A DNA stretch of 64,000 bases from [Clostridium] aerotolerans DSM 5434 (GTDB lineage Bacteria; Bacillota; Clostridia; Lachnospirales; Lachnospiraceae). The notes beneath the pieces are model-generated. The model was not told where the DNA came from. It saw only the letters and a list, made by a program, of their open reading frames with translations, and did not search any database. Made by a program: the position numbers and the translations under genes. The stretch spans positions 62,001-126,000 of the forward strand of contig NZ_JHWJ01000012.1 of assembly GCF_000687555.1 (NCBI RefSeq), in the 5' to 3' direction. Below, piece by piece: positions 35,694 to 44,431 of this stretch (its first letter is position 1; each line of letters begins with the position of its first letter).

Positions 35694-37241
35694 ATGAATG
35701 AATCTTTAAAGATCCCACGAAAACTCTCTCCAACAAAATATGCACTTTTGACCGGCACGATTCTCCTTACTTCTGCCGGACTGATTACCAGAGTGCTGGG
35801 CTTTTTTTACCGCATCTTTCTCTCCAGAACCATCGGTGCTGAGGGTCTTGGAGTCTTTAATCTGATTCACCCGGTCTTTGGTATCTGCTTTGCCTTATGC
35901 GCAGGCTCGATTCAGACCGCCATATCCCAGTCCGTAGCCGCAAATGCCAGAAAAGGACGGTCTATTTTCCGTACCGGCCTTGTGATTTCCGTGGGAATTT
36001 CCATGGTTTTGGCATACGGTATCATTCAGTTTAAGGATATCATAGCTAATAACATCCTTATGGAACCAAGATGCGCCCCTCTTTTAATCTTTGTGGCTGT
36101 GTCCGTTCCCTGTGCTGCCATTCATGCCTGCATCAACGGTTACTATTATGGTATGCAACGACCTCAGGTTCCGGCCTTCGCACAGATCATGGAACAGTCC
36201 GTCCGGATTGGTGCTGTGTTCCTGATTGCTGATATTATGATAAAATCCGGGATGCAAATCACCGTTCAGCTTGCTGTACTGGGCCACTTAATTGGAGAAG
36301 TGGCATCTTCCCTTTATACCATTACTGCCTACCGGTTCTTTCCGCCTAAGATGGCATCAGACGCTGCTCCCATACACTCTGGCTTTCGGGATACCGCACC
36401 AGAGCTTATGGGATTCGCCCTTCCTCTTATGGGAAACCGCCTTATTTTAAATGTCCTGGCAAGTGCAGAGGCAATCTTAATTCCCAGCAGACTCCAGATG
36501 TCAGGTCTTTCTGACTCCGCTGCGCTATCCGTATACGGTGTCCTGACCGGAATGGCTCTGCCCTTTATCTTGTTCCCTTCTACGGTATTTAATTCCCTTG
36601 CTGTTCTCCTGCTTCCAACGGTTGCAGAAGCCCAGTCAGAGGGAAATGAACGGAGAATTGGATCAGCTATCTCCATGTCACTGCGCTACTGCCTGTACGT
36701 AGGCATCCTTTGCATTGGTATATTTACCATGTTTGGGGATGACCTTGGTGTCAGCGTGTTCAAAGACAATACAGCCGGAAGCTATATGACGATCCTTGCC
36801 TGGCTCTGCCCATTTTTATACCTTGTGACCACAATGGGCAGTATATTAAATGGTCTTGGAAGAACCTCTGTTACCTTTGTCCAGAATGTAATCTCCATGG
36901 TGGTACGCCTCCTCTTTGTCCTTTTTGGCATTCCAAGGTTTGGAATTTTGGCCTATCTGGTCGGTACATTATTAAGTGAGATTTTACTAGCCTCCATGCA
37001 TGTTCTCACCTTAAAGAAAAAAGTGGATTTTGTCTGGAACGCCCTGGATATGATTGTAAAGCCATCGGTTCTCATGATACTGGCGATCGGAATTTATTAT
37101 GCTGCCATTTCCTTTACGGATCCTTTTGACGGCCTGCCCCTGTTTCTTAAAACACTCCTACATATTATAGCCTTATGTATCTTTTATTTGGGGTTACTCT
37201 TAGGTGCTCACGTTATGAAAAAAGATGGGACCGAGACTTGA
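35694..37241 (+). CDS. SpoVB-like MOP-superfamily flippase
   Basis: 515 residues, about 14 hydrophobic segments. It opens TKYALLTGTILLTSAGLITRVLGFFYRIFLSR and continues IGAEGLGVFNLIHPVF, the signature of the SpoVB/YtgP/MurJ-like polysaccharide transport family. These proteins flip lipid-linked sugars across the membrane; SpoVB acts in spore cortex formation in Bacillus. Stand-alone gene on the plus strand, with AGGAG 5 nt before the ATG. MurJ-like roles in vegetative peptidoglycan are also possible, so no symbol is given. Confidence 0.87.
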   Translation: MNESLKIPRKLSPTKYALLTGTILLTSAGLITRVLGFFYRIFLSRTIGAEGLGVFNLIHPVFGICFALCAGSIQTAISQSVAANARKGRSIFRTGLVISVGISMVLAYGIIQFKDIIANNILMEPRCAPLLIFVAVSVPCAAIHACINGYYYGMQRPQVPAFAQIMEQSVRIGAVFLIADIMIKSGMQITVQLAVLGHLIGEVASSLYTITAYRFFPPKMASDAAPIHSGFRDTAPELMGFALPLMGNRLILNVLASAEAILIPSRLQMSGLSDSAALSVYGVLTGMALPFILFPSTVFNSLAVLLLPTVAEAQSEGNERRIGSAISMSLRYCLYVGILCIGIFTMFGDDLGVSVFKDNTAGSYMTILAWLCPFLYLVTTMGSILNGLGRTSVTFVQNVISMVVRLLFVLFGIPRFGILAYLVGTLLSEILLASMHVLTLKKKVDFVWNALDMIVKPSVLMILAIGIYYAAISFTDPFDGLPLFLKTLLHIIALCIFYLGLLLGAHVMKKDGTET

Positions 37242-37290
37242 CTTCAAACTCCTTATTGATATAATGATAAAAAAGGAGTGAGTCGATTCC

Positions 37291-37977
37291 ATGGATGTGA
37301 AAGAAGCGTGTTCCCAAATTGAATTGTTTCAGATGATATCGGAAAAATCAACCGCTGCGCTGGAAGCCTGCGGAAGTCTGCGCCGCATTCCAAAGGGAAC
37401 TCATCTCTTTTGGGATAAGGAAATGAACCAGACTCTTTATATAGTAGTTACCGGATTTGTATCCCTTTATAAAATCAATTCCCAGGGGGAAAGAAAAACT
37501 GTGTTTCTTCTTGGAAAGGGTGATGTGGTCAATGAGGAGGTCTTACAGAACATGCCAGCTTCCATTAACTGCGAAGCCTTTGAATCTTCCCTGGTACTAT
37601 GTTTTAGTAAAATGGATTTTCTGGCAATCATGCGCCAGGACTTTTCCCTGACAAAAGCCATGTTCGATTCCCTGGCCTTAAAAAACCGCCGTCTGTACCG
37701 CCAGTTAAAAAACACGTCCAATTCCCTCCACGGGGAAAAACGGGTGGCTGCAAAGCTTTGGAGACTCTCTAAGGATTACGGCGTTTCAGCGTCTGACGGA
37801 ACCTTAATCAATATGGAGCTAAGCGTTACCTATCTGGCGGATATGCTGGGCTCAAGACGGGAAACCGTGTCCCGCCATCTAAAGCATCTCAACGAACAAG
37901 GTCTCATCCGATCTCAGAATGGAAAAATAGTCATTCCTGACAGGGATGCCCTCTCTGTTTTTTTCAAGTCACCGTGA
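37291..37977 (+). CDS. Crp/Fnr-family regulator, probable regulator of the sulfite operon
   Basis: 228 residues. A cyclic-nucleotide-type sensor domain (about 20-125; GTHLFWDKEMNQTLYIVVTG) is followed by the long dimer helix (about 125-145) and a Crp-type helix-turn-helix (TYLADMLGSRRETVSRHL, about 180-200). The cysteines (8, 27, and a few others) do not form the FNR four-cysteine cluster motif, so oxygen sensing by a [4Fe-4S] cluster is unlikely. It is followed 84 bp later by the FNT-asrABC genes. A 24-bp palindrome overlapping its own stop codon is a candidate binding site for it. The effector is unknown. Confidence 0.9.
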   Translation: MDVKEACSQIELFQMISEKSTAALEACGSLRRIPKGTHLFWDKEMNQTLYIVVTGFVSLYKINSQGERKTVFLLGKGDVVNEEVLQNMPASINCEAFESSLVLCFSKMDFLAIMRQDFSLTKAMFDSLALKNRRLYRQLKNTSNSLHGEKRVAAKLWRLSKDYGVSASDGTLINMELSVTYLADMLGSRRETVSRHLKHLNEQGLIRSQNGKIVIPDRDALSVFFKSP

Positions 37978-38015
37978 TATAAATCACGGTGATTTTTTTA
38001 TTTATTGATTATACT
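37969..38015 (+). promoter_or_regulatory. Activator-dependent promoter of the FNT-asrABC operon with Crp/Fnr-type palindrome
   Basis: A perfect palindrome TCACCGTGAT-ATAA-ATCACGGTGA spans 37969-37992. A -10 element TATACT lies at 38010-38015 with no -35 match. Counting from the -10, the palindrome is centred at about -41.5 of the predicted start (38022). That is the class II activator position for Crp and Fnr. The GTGA-N6-TCAC core is Crp-like. The T-run after the palindrome means it could also end the regulator transcript. Confidence 0.65.
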
Positions 38016-38060
38016 GTCATTACAGGAAGATTGATAAAAAATAAACAAAGGAGGCATTTT

Positions 38061-38828
38061 ATGTTTCAGGAGGAATATTCAGCGTTAGCAAAAGCAGCAG
38101 AAATGAAATCAAATTTCTTTAAAAGCAACCCGGTTGGTTACTGGATTGCATCGATGCTGGCAGGTATTTATGTGGGGTTTGGAATACTGCTGATTAACTC
38201 TGCGGGAGGTATGATTTCGGGTCAGCCTTATGTAAAGATTATTATGGGAATGTCCTTTGGTATCGCCTTAAGCCTTGTTATCATGGCTGGTGCCGAACTC
38301 TTTACCGGTAATAATCTAGTCATGTTAGGAGGGGTTTTTAATGGTACGGTTACGTTTTCAGATACCGTAAAGGTATGGGTCATCTGTTTTCTTGGAAACT
38401 GGGCTGGTTCCTTTCTTCTTGCTCTTATTTTCTGGGGAGCCGGACTGACAAAGGGTCCAGTCGGAGAATTCATGGCAAACGCAGCCGCAGCAAAGATGGC
38501 AATCCCAGTGATTCCTCTCTTTTTAAGAGGGGTACTCTGTAATGTATTAGTCTGTCTTGCCATCTGGTGCAGCTTCCGCTGCAAATCAGAAAGCGGAAAG
38601 CTGATTATGATATTCTGGTGTCTCTTTGCTTTTATTACCAGCGGCTATGAGCACAGCATTGCCAATATGACCTTACTCTCCGTAGGCATCTTAAATCCAG
38701 GGGATGCGGCAGTATCCCTCTCTGGTTATTTTTACAACATCATCGTAGTGACTCTGGGAAATATGGCAGGAGGAATCCTGTTTACTGCAATTCCATACTA
38801 TTTGATTTCCAGAAAGAAGGAGGTTTAG
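38061..38828 (+). CDS. Formate/nitrite-family channel, probable hydrosulfide channel
   Basis: 255 residues from the ATG with GGAGG 7 nt upstream; the longer frame lacks one. Six hydrophobic helices and FNT signatures are present: GIYVGFGILLIN (near the N-terminus), a GAELFTGNNLVMLGG block and a GYEHSIANMTLL block. FNT pentamers pass small anions. In Clostridioides difficile a channel of this family beside asrABC conducts hydrosulfide, the end product of sulfite reduction, so HS- export is the best guess here. Formate or nitrite transport is the alternative. It is the first gene of the asr operon, and asrA begins 1 bp after its stop. Confidence 0.9.
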   Translation: MFQEEYSALAKAAEMKSNFFKSNPVGYWIASMLAGIYVGFGILLINSAGGMISGQPYVKIIMGMSFGIALSLVIMAGAELFTGNNLVMLGGVFNGTVTFSDTVKVWVICFLGNWAGSFLLALIFWGAGLTKGPVGEFMANAAAAKMAIPVIPLFLRGVLCNVLVCLAIWCSFRCKSESGKLIMIFWCLFAFITSGYEHSIANMTLLSVGILNPGDAAVSLSGYFYNIIVVTLGNMAGGILFTAIPYYLISRKKEV

Positions 38829-38829
38829 C

Positions 38830-39849
38830 ATGGGTTACATTTTAGGTCTGAAGGAAATCAACGAGGTGCTTCTTCACTGGAAAAAGGATTACGTCATCTA
38901 TGCACCGAAGCTGATCCCCGATGGCGGGGCATGTTCTGATACAGACTCCATTCACTACGGTGAGATTCAGTCCATAGAAGAGATTGTCTTTGACAGAAAG
39001 TCAGACTTTTCCTTTAAGGAAATTCTTCTCCCCATCTCTGAAACTTTATTCTATTTCACAGAGGATTCCGTCATGGAACCGGCTGCACCAGAAAAACAGG
39101 CCATCGTCTTTCTTCGAAGCTGTGACCTTCACGCAGTAAAGCGTCTGGATACCATGTATCTACATAACGGTGGGGAGGACCCTTATTATAAGAGGCTTCG
39201 GGATCGGGTGAAATTTATTCTGATGGGCTGTGAAGAGTCCTTTGAAAGCTGCTTTTGTGTGGATATGGAAACCAACCGTACGGAAGATTATCATGCTTCC
39301 CTGGATCTTTCCGAAGAAGGTGTCCGCATTGATAACAAAAATTCCGATTGGGATGAGGTTTTTGCTTCCAGATGTCTGGAAGAGAGGGATGTCATTCCTA
39401 ATTATGTAACTGAGACCGAGACCCGGGTCAGTATTCCAGACAATCTCTCCTTAGACATTATGAAATCAACCATGTGGAATCAATATGACAGCCGCTGCAT
39501 TGGCTGCGGACGGTGTAATTTCGTGTGTCCTACCTGTACCTGTTTTACCATGCAGGATATTTTCTATACGGATAATGGCAAGGCTGGAGAACGCCGCAGA
39601 GTCTGGGCCTCCTGTATGACAGACGGCTTTACGGATGTGGCCGGAGGCGGCAGCTACCGTAAGAATAACGGGCAGCGTATGCGTTTTAAGGTGCTTCACA
39701 AGGTTTATGATTATAAGAAACGAAATGGGATTCCTATGTGTGTTGGCTGCGGGCGGTGCGACGATGTCTGTCCCGAGTATATCTCTTTTTCCCACTGCAT
39801 CAATCAGCTTGAACATGGTATGAAGGAGGTAAATGAAGATGAAGCATAA
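38830..39849 (+). CDS. asrA: Anaerobic sulfite reductase subunit A
   Basis: 339 residues. Two [4Fe-4S] ferredoxin motifs in the C-terminal third: CIGCGRCNFVCPTCTC (about 217-232) and CVGCGRCDDVCPEY (about 307-320). The N-terminal part has the FLRSCDLHAVKRLD and CFCVDMETN blocks of AsrA. It passes electrons to the catalytic AsrC with AsrB. Stop codon overlaps the start of asrB. Found with asrB and asrC in the order known from Salmonella and clostridia. Confidence 0.96.
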   Translation: MGYILGLKEINEVLLHWKKDYVIYAPKLIPDGGACSDTDSIHYGEIQSIEEIVFDRKSDFSFKEILLPISETLFYFTEDSVMEPAAPEKQAIVFLRSCDLHAVKRLDTMYLHNGGEDPYYKRLRDRVKFILMGCEESFESCFCVDMETNRTEDYHASLDLSEEGVRIDNKNSDWDEVFASRCLEERDVIPNYVTETETRVSIPDNLSLDIMKSTMWNQYDSRCIGCGRCNFVCPTCTCFTMQDIFYTDNGKAGERRRVWASCMTDGFTDVAGGGSYRKNNGQRMRFKVLHKVYDYKKRNGIPMCVGCGRCDDVCPEYISFSHCINQLEHGMKEVNEDEA

Positions 39850-40633
39850 TGAATATCTTCCCTTTCGGTCCCAGATCAAAGAGGTCATTAAGCATACGGA
39901 TATTGAATATACCTTCCGCATGGCCTATGAGGGCGATGTAAAGCCGGGTCAGTTCTTTGAGGTTTCTATTCCGAAGTTTGGGGAAGCCCCCATTTCCGTC
40001 AGCGGCGTCCGTAAGGATTCTGTGGACTTAACCATTCGCCGGGTAGGAAAGGTGACAGGAGAAATCTTTGAGCGGTATGAAGGTGACAGTCTCTTTTTAA
40101 GAGGTCCTTACGGCAATGGATTTGACGTTGAGAACTACCGGGGAAAGGAACTGCTTGTCATTGCCGGAGGTACCGGACTTTCTCCTGTGAAGGGCGTGGT
40201 CGACTACTTTTCCGATCATATCGAGGAAACCAATGGAATGACACTGGTCGCCGGATTTAAAACGCCAAAGGATATTCTCTTTTTAGAGGATTTCGGCAAA
40301 TGGAAACAGGCCATGGAGGTCATCCTGACCGTTGACTGTGCCGATGATGACACTGCCTGCCAGATCGGACTGGTCACTCAGTACATTCCAGGCTTAAAGC
40401 TTAAGAATAAGGAAGAGACTACTGCAATTGTTGTGGGGCCTCCTGCCATGATGCGCTTTACCACTCAGGGACTTTTGGATATTGGGCTCAAAGAAGAAAA
40501 TATCTGGATCTCCCATGAGCGGAAAATGTGCTGCGGAATCGGCAAATGCGGACACTGTAAAATTGATGACACCTATGTGTGCCTGGACGGACCTGTCTTT
40601 CCATTTACCAAAGGCCGCAAACTCTTGGACTAG
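39839..40633 (+). CDS. asrB: Anaerobic sulfite reductase subunit B (NAD(P)H-FAD)
   Basis: 264 residues from the second ATG (GGAGG 9 nt upstream); the first ATG is too near the ribosome site. Ferredoxin-reductase fold: FAD-binding region about 5-95, NAD(P) site LLVIAGGTGLSPVKGVVDYF, and a C-terminal [2Fe-2S] site with MCCGIGKCGHCKI and CLDGPVF (four cysteines). It takes electrons from NAD(P)H and hands them to AsrA/AsrC. Overlaps asrA by 11 nt, a sign of coupled translation. Confidence 0.96.
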   Translation: MKHNEYLPFRSQIKEVIKHTDIEYTFRMAYEGDVKPGQFFEVSIPKFGEAPISVSGVRKDSVDLTIRRVGKVTGEIFERYEGDSLFLRGPYGNGFDVENYRGKELLVIAGGTGLSPVKGVVDYFSDHIEETNGMTLVAGFKTPKDILFLEDFGKWKQAMEVILTVDCADDDTACQIGLVTQYIPGLKLKNKEETTAIVVGPPAMMRFTTQGLLDIGLKEENIWISHERKMCCGIGKCGHCKIDDTYVCLDGPVFPFTKGRKLLD

Positions 40634-40648
40634 AAAGGGGAACGTCTT

Positions 40649-41611
40649 ATGGATATTAACACAAAGGAACTGAAAAAAAATGCCTTCCGAATCACCAAGC
40701 ACAGGGGGCTGACTGCTTCCCGAATCCGGGTCCCTGGCGGCTACTTAGATGCAAAATTGCTGTCGATGATACAGAACATTGCAGAAACCTACGGAAATGG
40801 TACCGTACAAATCACCTCCAGACAGGGCTTTGAGATTCCTGGCATTCCATTTGCCGATATTCCAAAGGTCAATGCCCTGTTACAGCCTATCATTGAAGAA
40901 CTGGATATCAACCAGGCGGAAAAGGGACTGGGCTACAGCGCTGCCGGCACCAGAAATATCACCGCCTGCATCGGCAATAACGTATGTCCCTATGCCTGCT
41001 ATAACACAACTAATTTTGCAAAAAGAATTGAAAAAGCAATTTTCCCCAACAATCTTCATTTTAAGGTGGCCTTGACCGGCTGTCCCAATGACTGTGCCAA
41101 GGTGCGGATGCACGACTTTGGAATTATGGGAATGACACTCCCCCACTACGATGCCGACCGATGCGTTAACTGCGGCGCTTGTATCAAGGCGTGCAAGAGA
41201 AAATCAACCGGCGCTCTTACATCCGTAAACGGTAAGGTTGCGCGCAATCATGAGTCCTGTATCGGCTGCGGAGAATGTGTCCTTGCCTGTCCTACCCGCG
41301 CCTGGACCAGAAGCCGGGAGAAGTTTTACCGTCTTACCCTCCTTGGGCGTACCGGTAAGAAAAATCCCCGTCTCGGTGAGGATTTCATAAAATGGGCAGA
41401 CGAAGACAGCATTCTTAAGATCATTTTAAACACCTATGACTATGTAGCAAAATACATTGATCTCACCGCTCCTGGCGGAAAGGAACACATTGGCTATATC
41501 GTGGACCGGACCGGCTTTGAAGAATTCTACCACTGGGCCATGAAGGATGTTTCTCTGCCGGAGGAGGCCGATGTTTATAAGCCGCTTTACTGGAAAGGTG
41601 TCAAATACTAG
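40649..41611 (+). CDS. asrC: Anaerobic sulfite reductase catalytic subunit C
   Basis: 320 residues. Siroheme/[4Fe-4S] ligands are in GNNVCPYACYNT and LTGCPNDCAKVRMHDFG, the sulfite/nitrite reductase CxnCxxxC pattern. Two ferredoxin-type clusters follow: CVNCGACIKACKRKS and CIGCGECVLACPTRAW. It reduces sulfite to sulfide. Begins 15 bp after asrB, with AAAGGGG ahead of the ATG. A terminator follows, so the unit is FNT-asrABC. Confidence 0.97.
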   Translation: MDINTKELKKNAFRITKHRGLTASRIRVPGGYLDAKLLSMIQNIAETYGNGTVQITSRQGFEIPGIPFADIPKVNALLQPIIEELDINQAEKGLGYSAAGTRNITACIGNNVCPYACYNTTNFAKRIEKAIFPNNLHFKVALTGCPNDCAKVRMHDFGIMGMTLPHYDADRCVNCGACIKACKRKSTGALTSVNGKVARNHESCIGCGECVLACPTRAWTRSREKFYRLTLLGRTGKKNPRLGEDFIKWADEDSILKIILNTYDYVAKYIDLTAPGGKEHIGYIVDRTGFEEFYHWAMKDVSLPEEADVYKPLYWKGVKY

Positions 41612-41646
41612 TCTCTATGCTGTGCTTGTAATGCTATCAAAATAGT

Positions 41647-41686
41647 AAAAGGACTTGAATCCATCTCACGATTCAAGTCCTTTTTT
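41647..41686 (+). terminator. Terminator after asrC
   Basis: AAAAGGACTTGAATC pairs with GATTCAAGTCCTTTT around an 8-nt loop, followed by TTTTTT. It could also end the minus-strand gene that converges at 41729. Confidence 0.92.
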
Positions 41687-41728
41687 ATTCCTTACAAGAA
41701 ATCTGGTAATCAGCCTGACGGCTTACCT

Positions 41729-42061
41729 CTAATCTCTATCCTTGAACAGACCATTTAAGATTGCTATGATGAAAGCGGCAAGGAGTGAGTTTATAAAACC
41801 ACCCATGCTTATATTCTCAACAAAATAATCTGCAATCATAATCGTCCAGGCATTGACTACAAAGCTAAACAAGCCCAGGGTAAGCAGATTGACAGGTAAT
41901 GTTATGAGCATCAAAATCGGCTTTAGAATAAGATTTACGAGCAATAACACCATTCCCATAATCAGAAGCGCCCCAAAGCTTCCTATATAAATGGTGTTTA
42001 ATACCAATGACAGTAGATAGATTGCTAATACAATGGATATATATTTTACGAACAGTTTCAT
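41729..42061 (-). CDS. YvlD-like four-helix membrane protein
   Basis: 110 residues from the ATG with GGAGG 8 nt upstream. Four hydrophobic helices with the family pattern VNLILKPILMLITLPVNLLTLGLFSFVVNA and a terminal GGFINSLLAAFIIAILNGLF. This is the YvlD / holin_4_2-type family. Many members are linked to envelope stress in Bacillus, but the molecular role is unknown. It is not evidence of a phage: no lysin or phage gene is near. Single gene. Confidence 0.82.
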   Translation of the reverse strand: MKLFVKYISIVLAIYLLSLVLNTIYIGSFGALLIMGMVLLLVNLILKPILMLITLPVNLLTLGLFSFVVNAWTIMIADYFVENISMGGFINSLLAAFIIAILNGLFKDRD

Positions 42062-42206
42062 TATCATACCTCCAATCAACATGTTTCCATTATTTTAAGT
42101 AGTGTCCCAATGCCAGTCAATAGCCTTAAGAGAATTATATGATGATTTTACATAAGAATTAACAAATATCTGCCCATTATCCTCTCACTATTGTTTCTTA
42201 TCATGA

Positions 42207-43124
42207 TTATGCTGGTCCCCGTTTCGTTGTAAATGATTTTCTATATTCCAATGGGGAAACCCCTTTCCATTCACGAAAGCACTTTGAGAAATAGCTGATA
42301 TCGGAAAATCCGCAGCTTATGGCAATTTCGTTGGCCTTTTCCTCAGTTTCTGTTAACCGCTCCGCTGCTTTTTCAATGCGGTACTGAACCAGGTAGCGAA
42401 TGGGTGTGGTTCCAATTACCTGGCGAAAACAGCGCAGACAAACACTTTTGCTTACGTAAGCGCTGTCAGCAATGTCATCCAGAGAAAGCTCCTCTGCATA
42501 ATGTTCTTCCATATACTGTATCATGACCTTAGTCCTTTCCGCTGATAACCGTTCTCGGGGACTGGTTTTAACCCCCTGCACCTGCCGATTGTTATTTAAA
42601 AGCCGAAATGCTTTTGACAAATGATAGCGAGTAAGGTTTTCATAATCATCGATCTCATCCACTACAGCCTGCCATGCTACTGCCATGGTTTTAATTACAT
42701 CTGCCTGCCAGGATATGGAATGGTCCATGTGCAGATACCGAAAGGATTTATCCTGTATCATGGGAGTGACGAGCTTCTGCCAAAAAATACTGTCAATACT
42801 GCCGCCTATCAGTCTGGCATGAAACACCAGAGAACGGTATTTGGCTTCTATTACTTTGCTACTATCAATATTGTGGAGGACACCAGAATTGATAAATATG
42901 GCATCTCCCTCCATCAGCTGAATGGTTGTTTCTTCTACCTGGATCGGAGCAATTCCTTCTGTTATCATGATAAATTCAAACTCATCGTGCCAATGCCATG
43001 GCACCGTAGTTTTTGATAAATCGTCTTCATAGCAGGCTATGGGAAACATAACAAGCCCATGCCTTTTAAGCTCTTTTCTGGTTCTATCAATGGTAACGTC
43101 ACACGCTGATAATGCCACACTCAC
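42207..43124 (-). CDS. AraC-family regulator with cupin sensor domain
   Basis: 305 residues. The N-terminal half contains a cupin with VPWHWHDEFEFIMITEG and the GDAIFINSGVLHNI block (metal or ligand pocket, histidines present). The C-terminal 100 residues are the double helix-turn-helix (LSLDDIADSAYVSKSVCLRCF and ANEIAISCGFSDISYFSKCF). It probably binds a small sugar or acid and controls the divergent MFS gene 120 bp away. The ligand is unknown. Layout supports local control of the neighbouring transporter. Confidence 0.92.
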   Translation of the reverse strand: MSVALSACDVTIDRTRKELKRHGLVMFPIACYEDDLSKTTVPWHWHDEFEFIMITEGIAPIQVEETTIQLMEGDAIFINSGVLHNIDSSKVIEAKYRSLVFHARLIGGSIDSIFWQKLVTPMIQDKSFRYLHMDHSISWQADVIKTMAVAWQAVVDEIDDYENLTRYHLSKAFRLLNNNRQVQGVKTSPRERLSAERTKVMIQYMEEHYAEELSLDDIADSAYVSKSVCLRCFRQVIGTTPIRYLVQYRIEKAAERLTETEEKANEIAISCGFSDISYFSKCFREWKGVSPLEYRKSFTTKRGPA

Positions 43125-43243
43125 TCACTCCTTTCCGTTTTAGATAAAAACGAAGATATAATCATAGGATATCGACGATTTCATTCTATATTTTATACCT
43201 TTGCGCTGATATAATCATATCAACAAACAAGGAGGATTGCAAG

Positions 43244-44431
43244 ATGACGCATTTACTTTTAGCAATTATCTATATTGCTTTCATCAGTCTTGGACTGCCA
43301 GATTCTCTACTGGGTTCTGCATGGCCGTCCATCTATACGGAATTCGGTGTGCCCCTTTCTTATGCAGGAATCATATCCATGATCATCGCATTTGGAACCA
43401 TTATTTCGAGTCTGCAAAGTGACAGATTAACACGGAAATTGGGAACCGGAAAGGTAACTGCCATCAGTGTTGTCATGACCGCTCTTGCACTATTTGGTTT
43501 TTCTGTTTCTCATTCCTTTGCAATGCTCTGTCTTTGGGCCATCCCTTATGGTCTGGGCGCAGGCAGCGTTGATGCTTCCTTAAATAATTATGTTGCCCTG
43601 CATTATGAAAGCAAGCACATGAGCTGGTTACATTGTATGTGGGGATTGGGTGCAACTCTGGGGCCTTATATTATGGGCTTTGCACTAACCGGGGGAAATG
43701 GCTGGAATATGGGCTATTGTTATATTGGTATTTTGCAGATCGTGTTGACCGCTGTATTATTTTTCAGCCTTCCACTATGGAAAGGTTCAAAGACCACTGC
43801 TTCTGATTCCACGGATACAAGCAGAAAACCTCTTTCACTGCTTGAAATCATCCGCATTCCTGGTGCAAAAGAGGTTATGCTATGCTTTTTTTGCTACTGT
43901 GCCTTAGAGCAGACTACAGGGCTTTGGGCCAGCAGCTATTTAACGCTGTACAAGGGCATTCTTCCTGAAACCGCAGCCAGCTTTGCCAGTCTGTTCTTTA
44001 TTGGAATTACCATTGGCCGGGCACTGAGTGGATTTGTGACAATGAAGCTGAGTAATGTTCAGATGATTCGCCTGGGCCAGGTTTTGATTGCAGTGGGAAT
44101 TATCACTATGCTGCTTCCTGGGCTCCAGGTATTTTCCCTCATTGGCCTGATTATCATTGGTCTTGGATGCGCCCCTATTTATCCTTGCATTATCCATTCC
44201 ACTCCGACACATTTTGGGGCGGAGCGTTCTCAGGCAATCATTGGGGTACAGATGGCAAGTGCCTATATTGGAACCTGTCTCATGCCGCCATTGTTTGGGA
44301 TCTTGGCAAATAGGATTACAGTCGCATTATTGCCATTGTATCTGCTGGCTGTATTGCTTATTATGGTCCTTATGCATGAGCTATTAACACGTAAGACCGG
44401 CTCTTTCGCAGGTCAAGAAAGTGGGGGTTGA
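43244..44431 (+). CDS. MFS transporter controlled by the divergent AraC gene
   Basis: 395 residues with 12 hydrophobic helices. The opening LAIIYIAFISLGLPDSLLGSAWPSIYTEFGVP and the motif-A-like SDRLTRKLGTGKV mark an FHS/Bmr-like MFS group. GGAGG lies before the ATG. It overlaps the next gene (a PHP-family phosphatase), so both likely act in one transcript, which would suit uptake of a compound acted on inside. The substrate is not readable. Confidence 0.88.
   Translation: MTHLLLAIIYIAFISLGLPDSLLGSAWPSIYTEFGVPLSYAGIISMIIAFGTIISSLQSDRLTRKLGTGKVTAISVVMTALALFGFSVSHSFAMLCLWAIPYGLGAGSVDASLNNYVALHYESKHMSWLHCMWGLGATLGPYIMGFALTGGNGWNMGYCYIGILQIVLTAVLFFSLPLWKGSKTTASDSTDTSRKPLSLLEIIRIPGAKEVMLCFFCYCALEQTTGLWASSYLTLYKGILPETAASFASLFFIGITIGRALSGFVTMKLSNVQMIRLGQVLIAVGIITMLLPGLQVFSLIGLIIIGLGCAPIYPCIIHSTPTHFGAERSQAIIGVQMASAYIGTCLMPPLFGILANRITVALLPLYLLAVLLIMVLMHELLTRKTGSFAGQESGG

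Noticed and set aside
41729-42061. Holin-type protein suggesting a prophage
   Set aside because: The match is to the YvlD/holin_4_2-like membrane family, which is chromosomal and unrelated to lysis. No phage structural, lysin or integrase genes are nearby.
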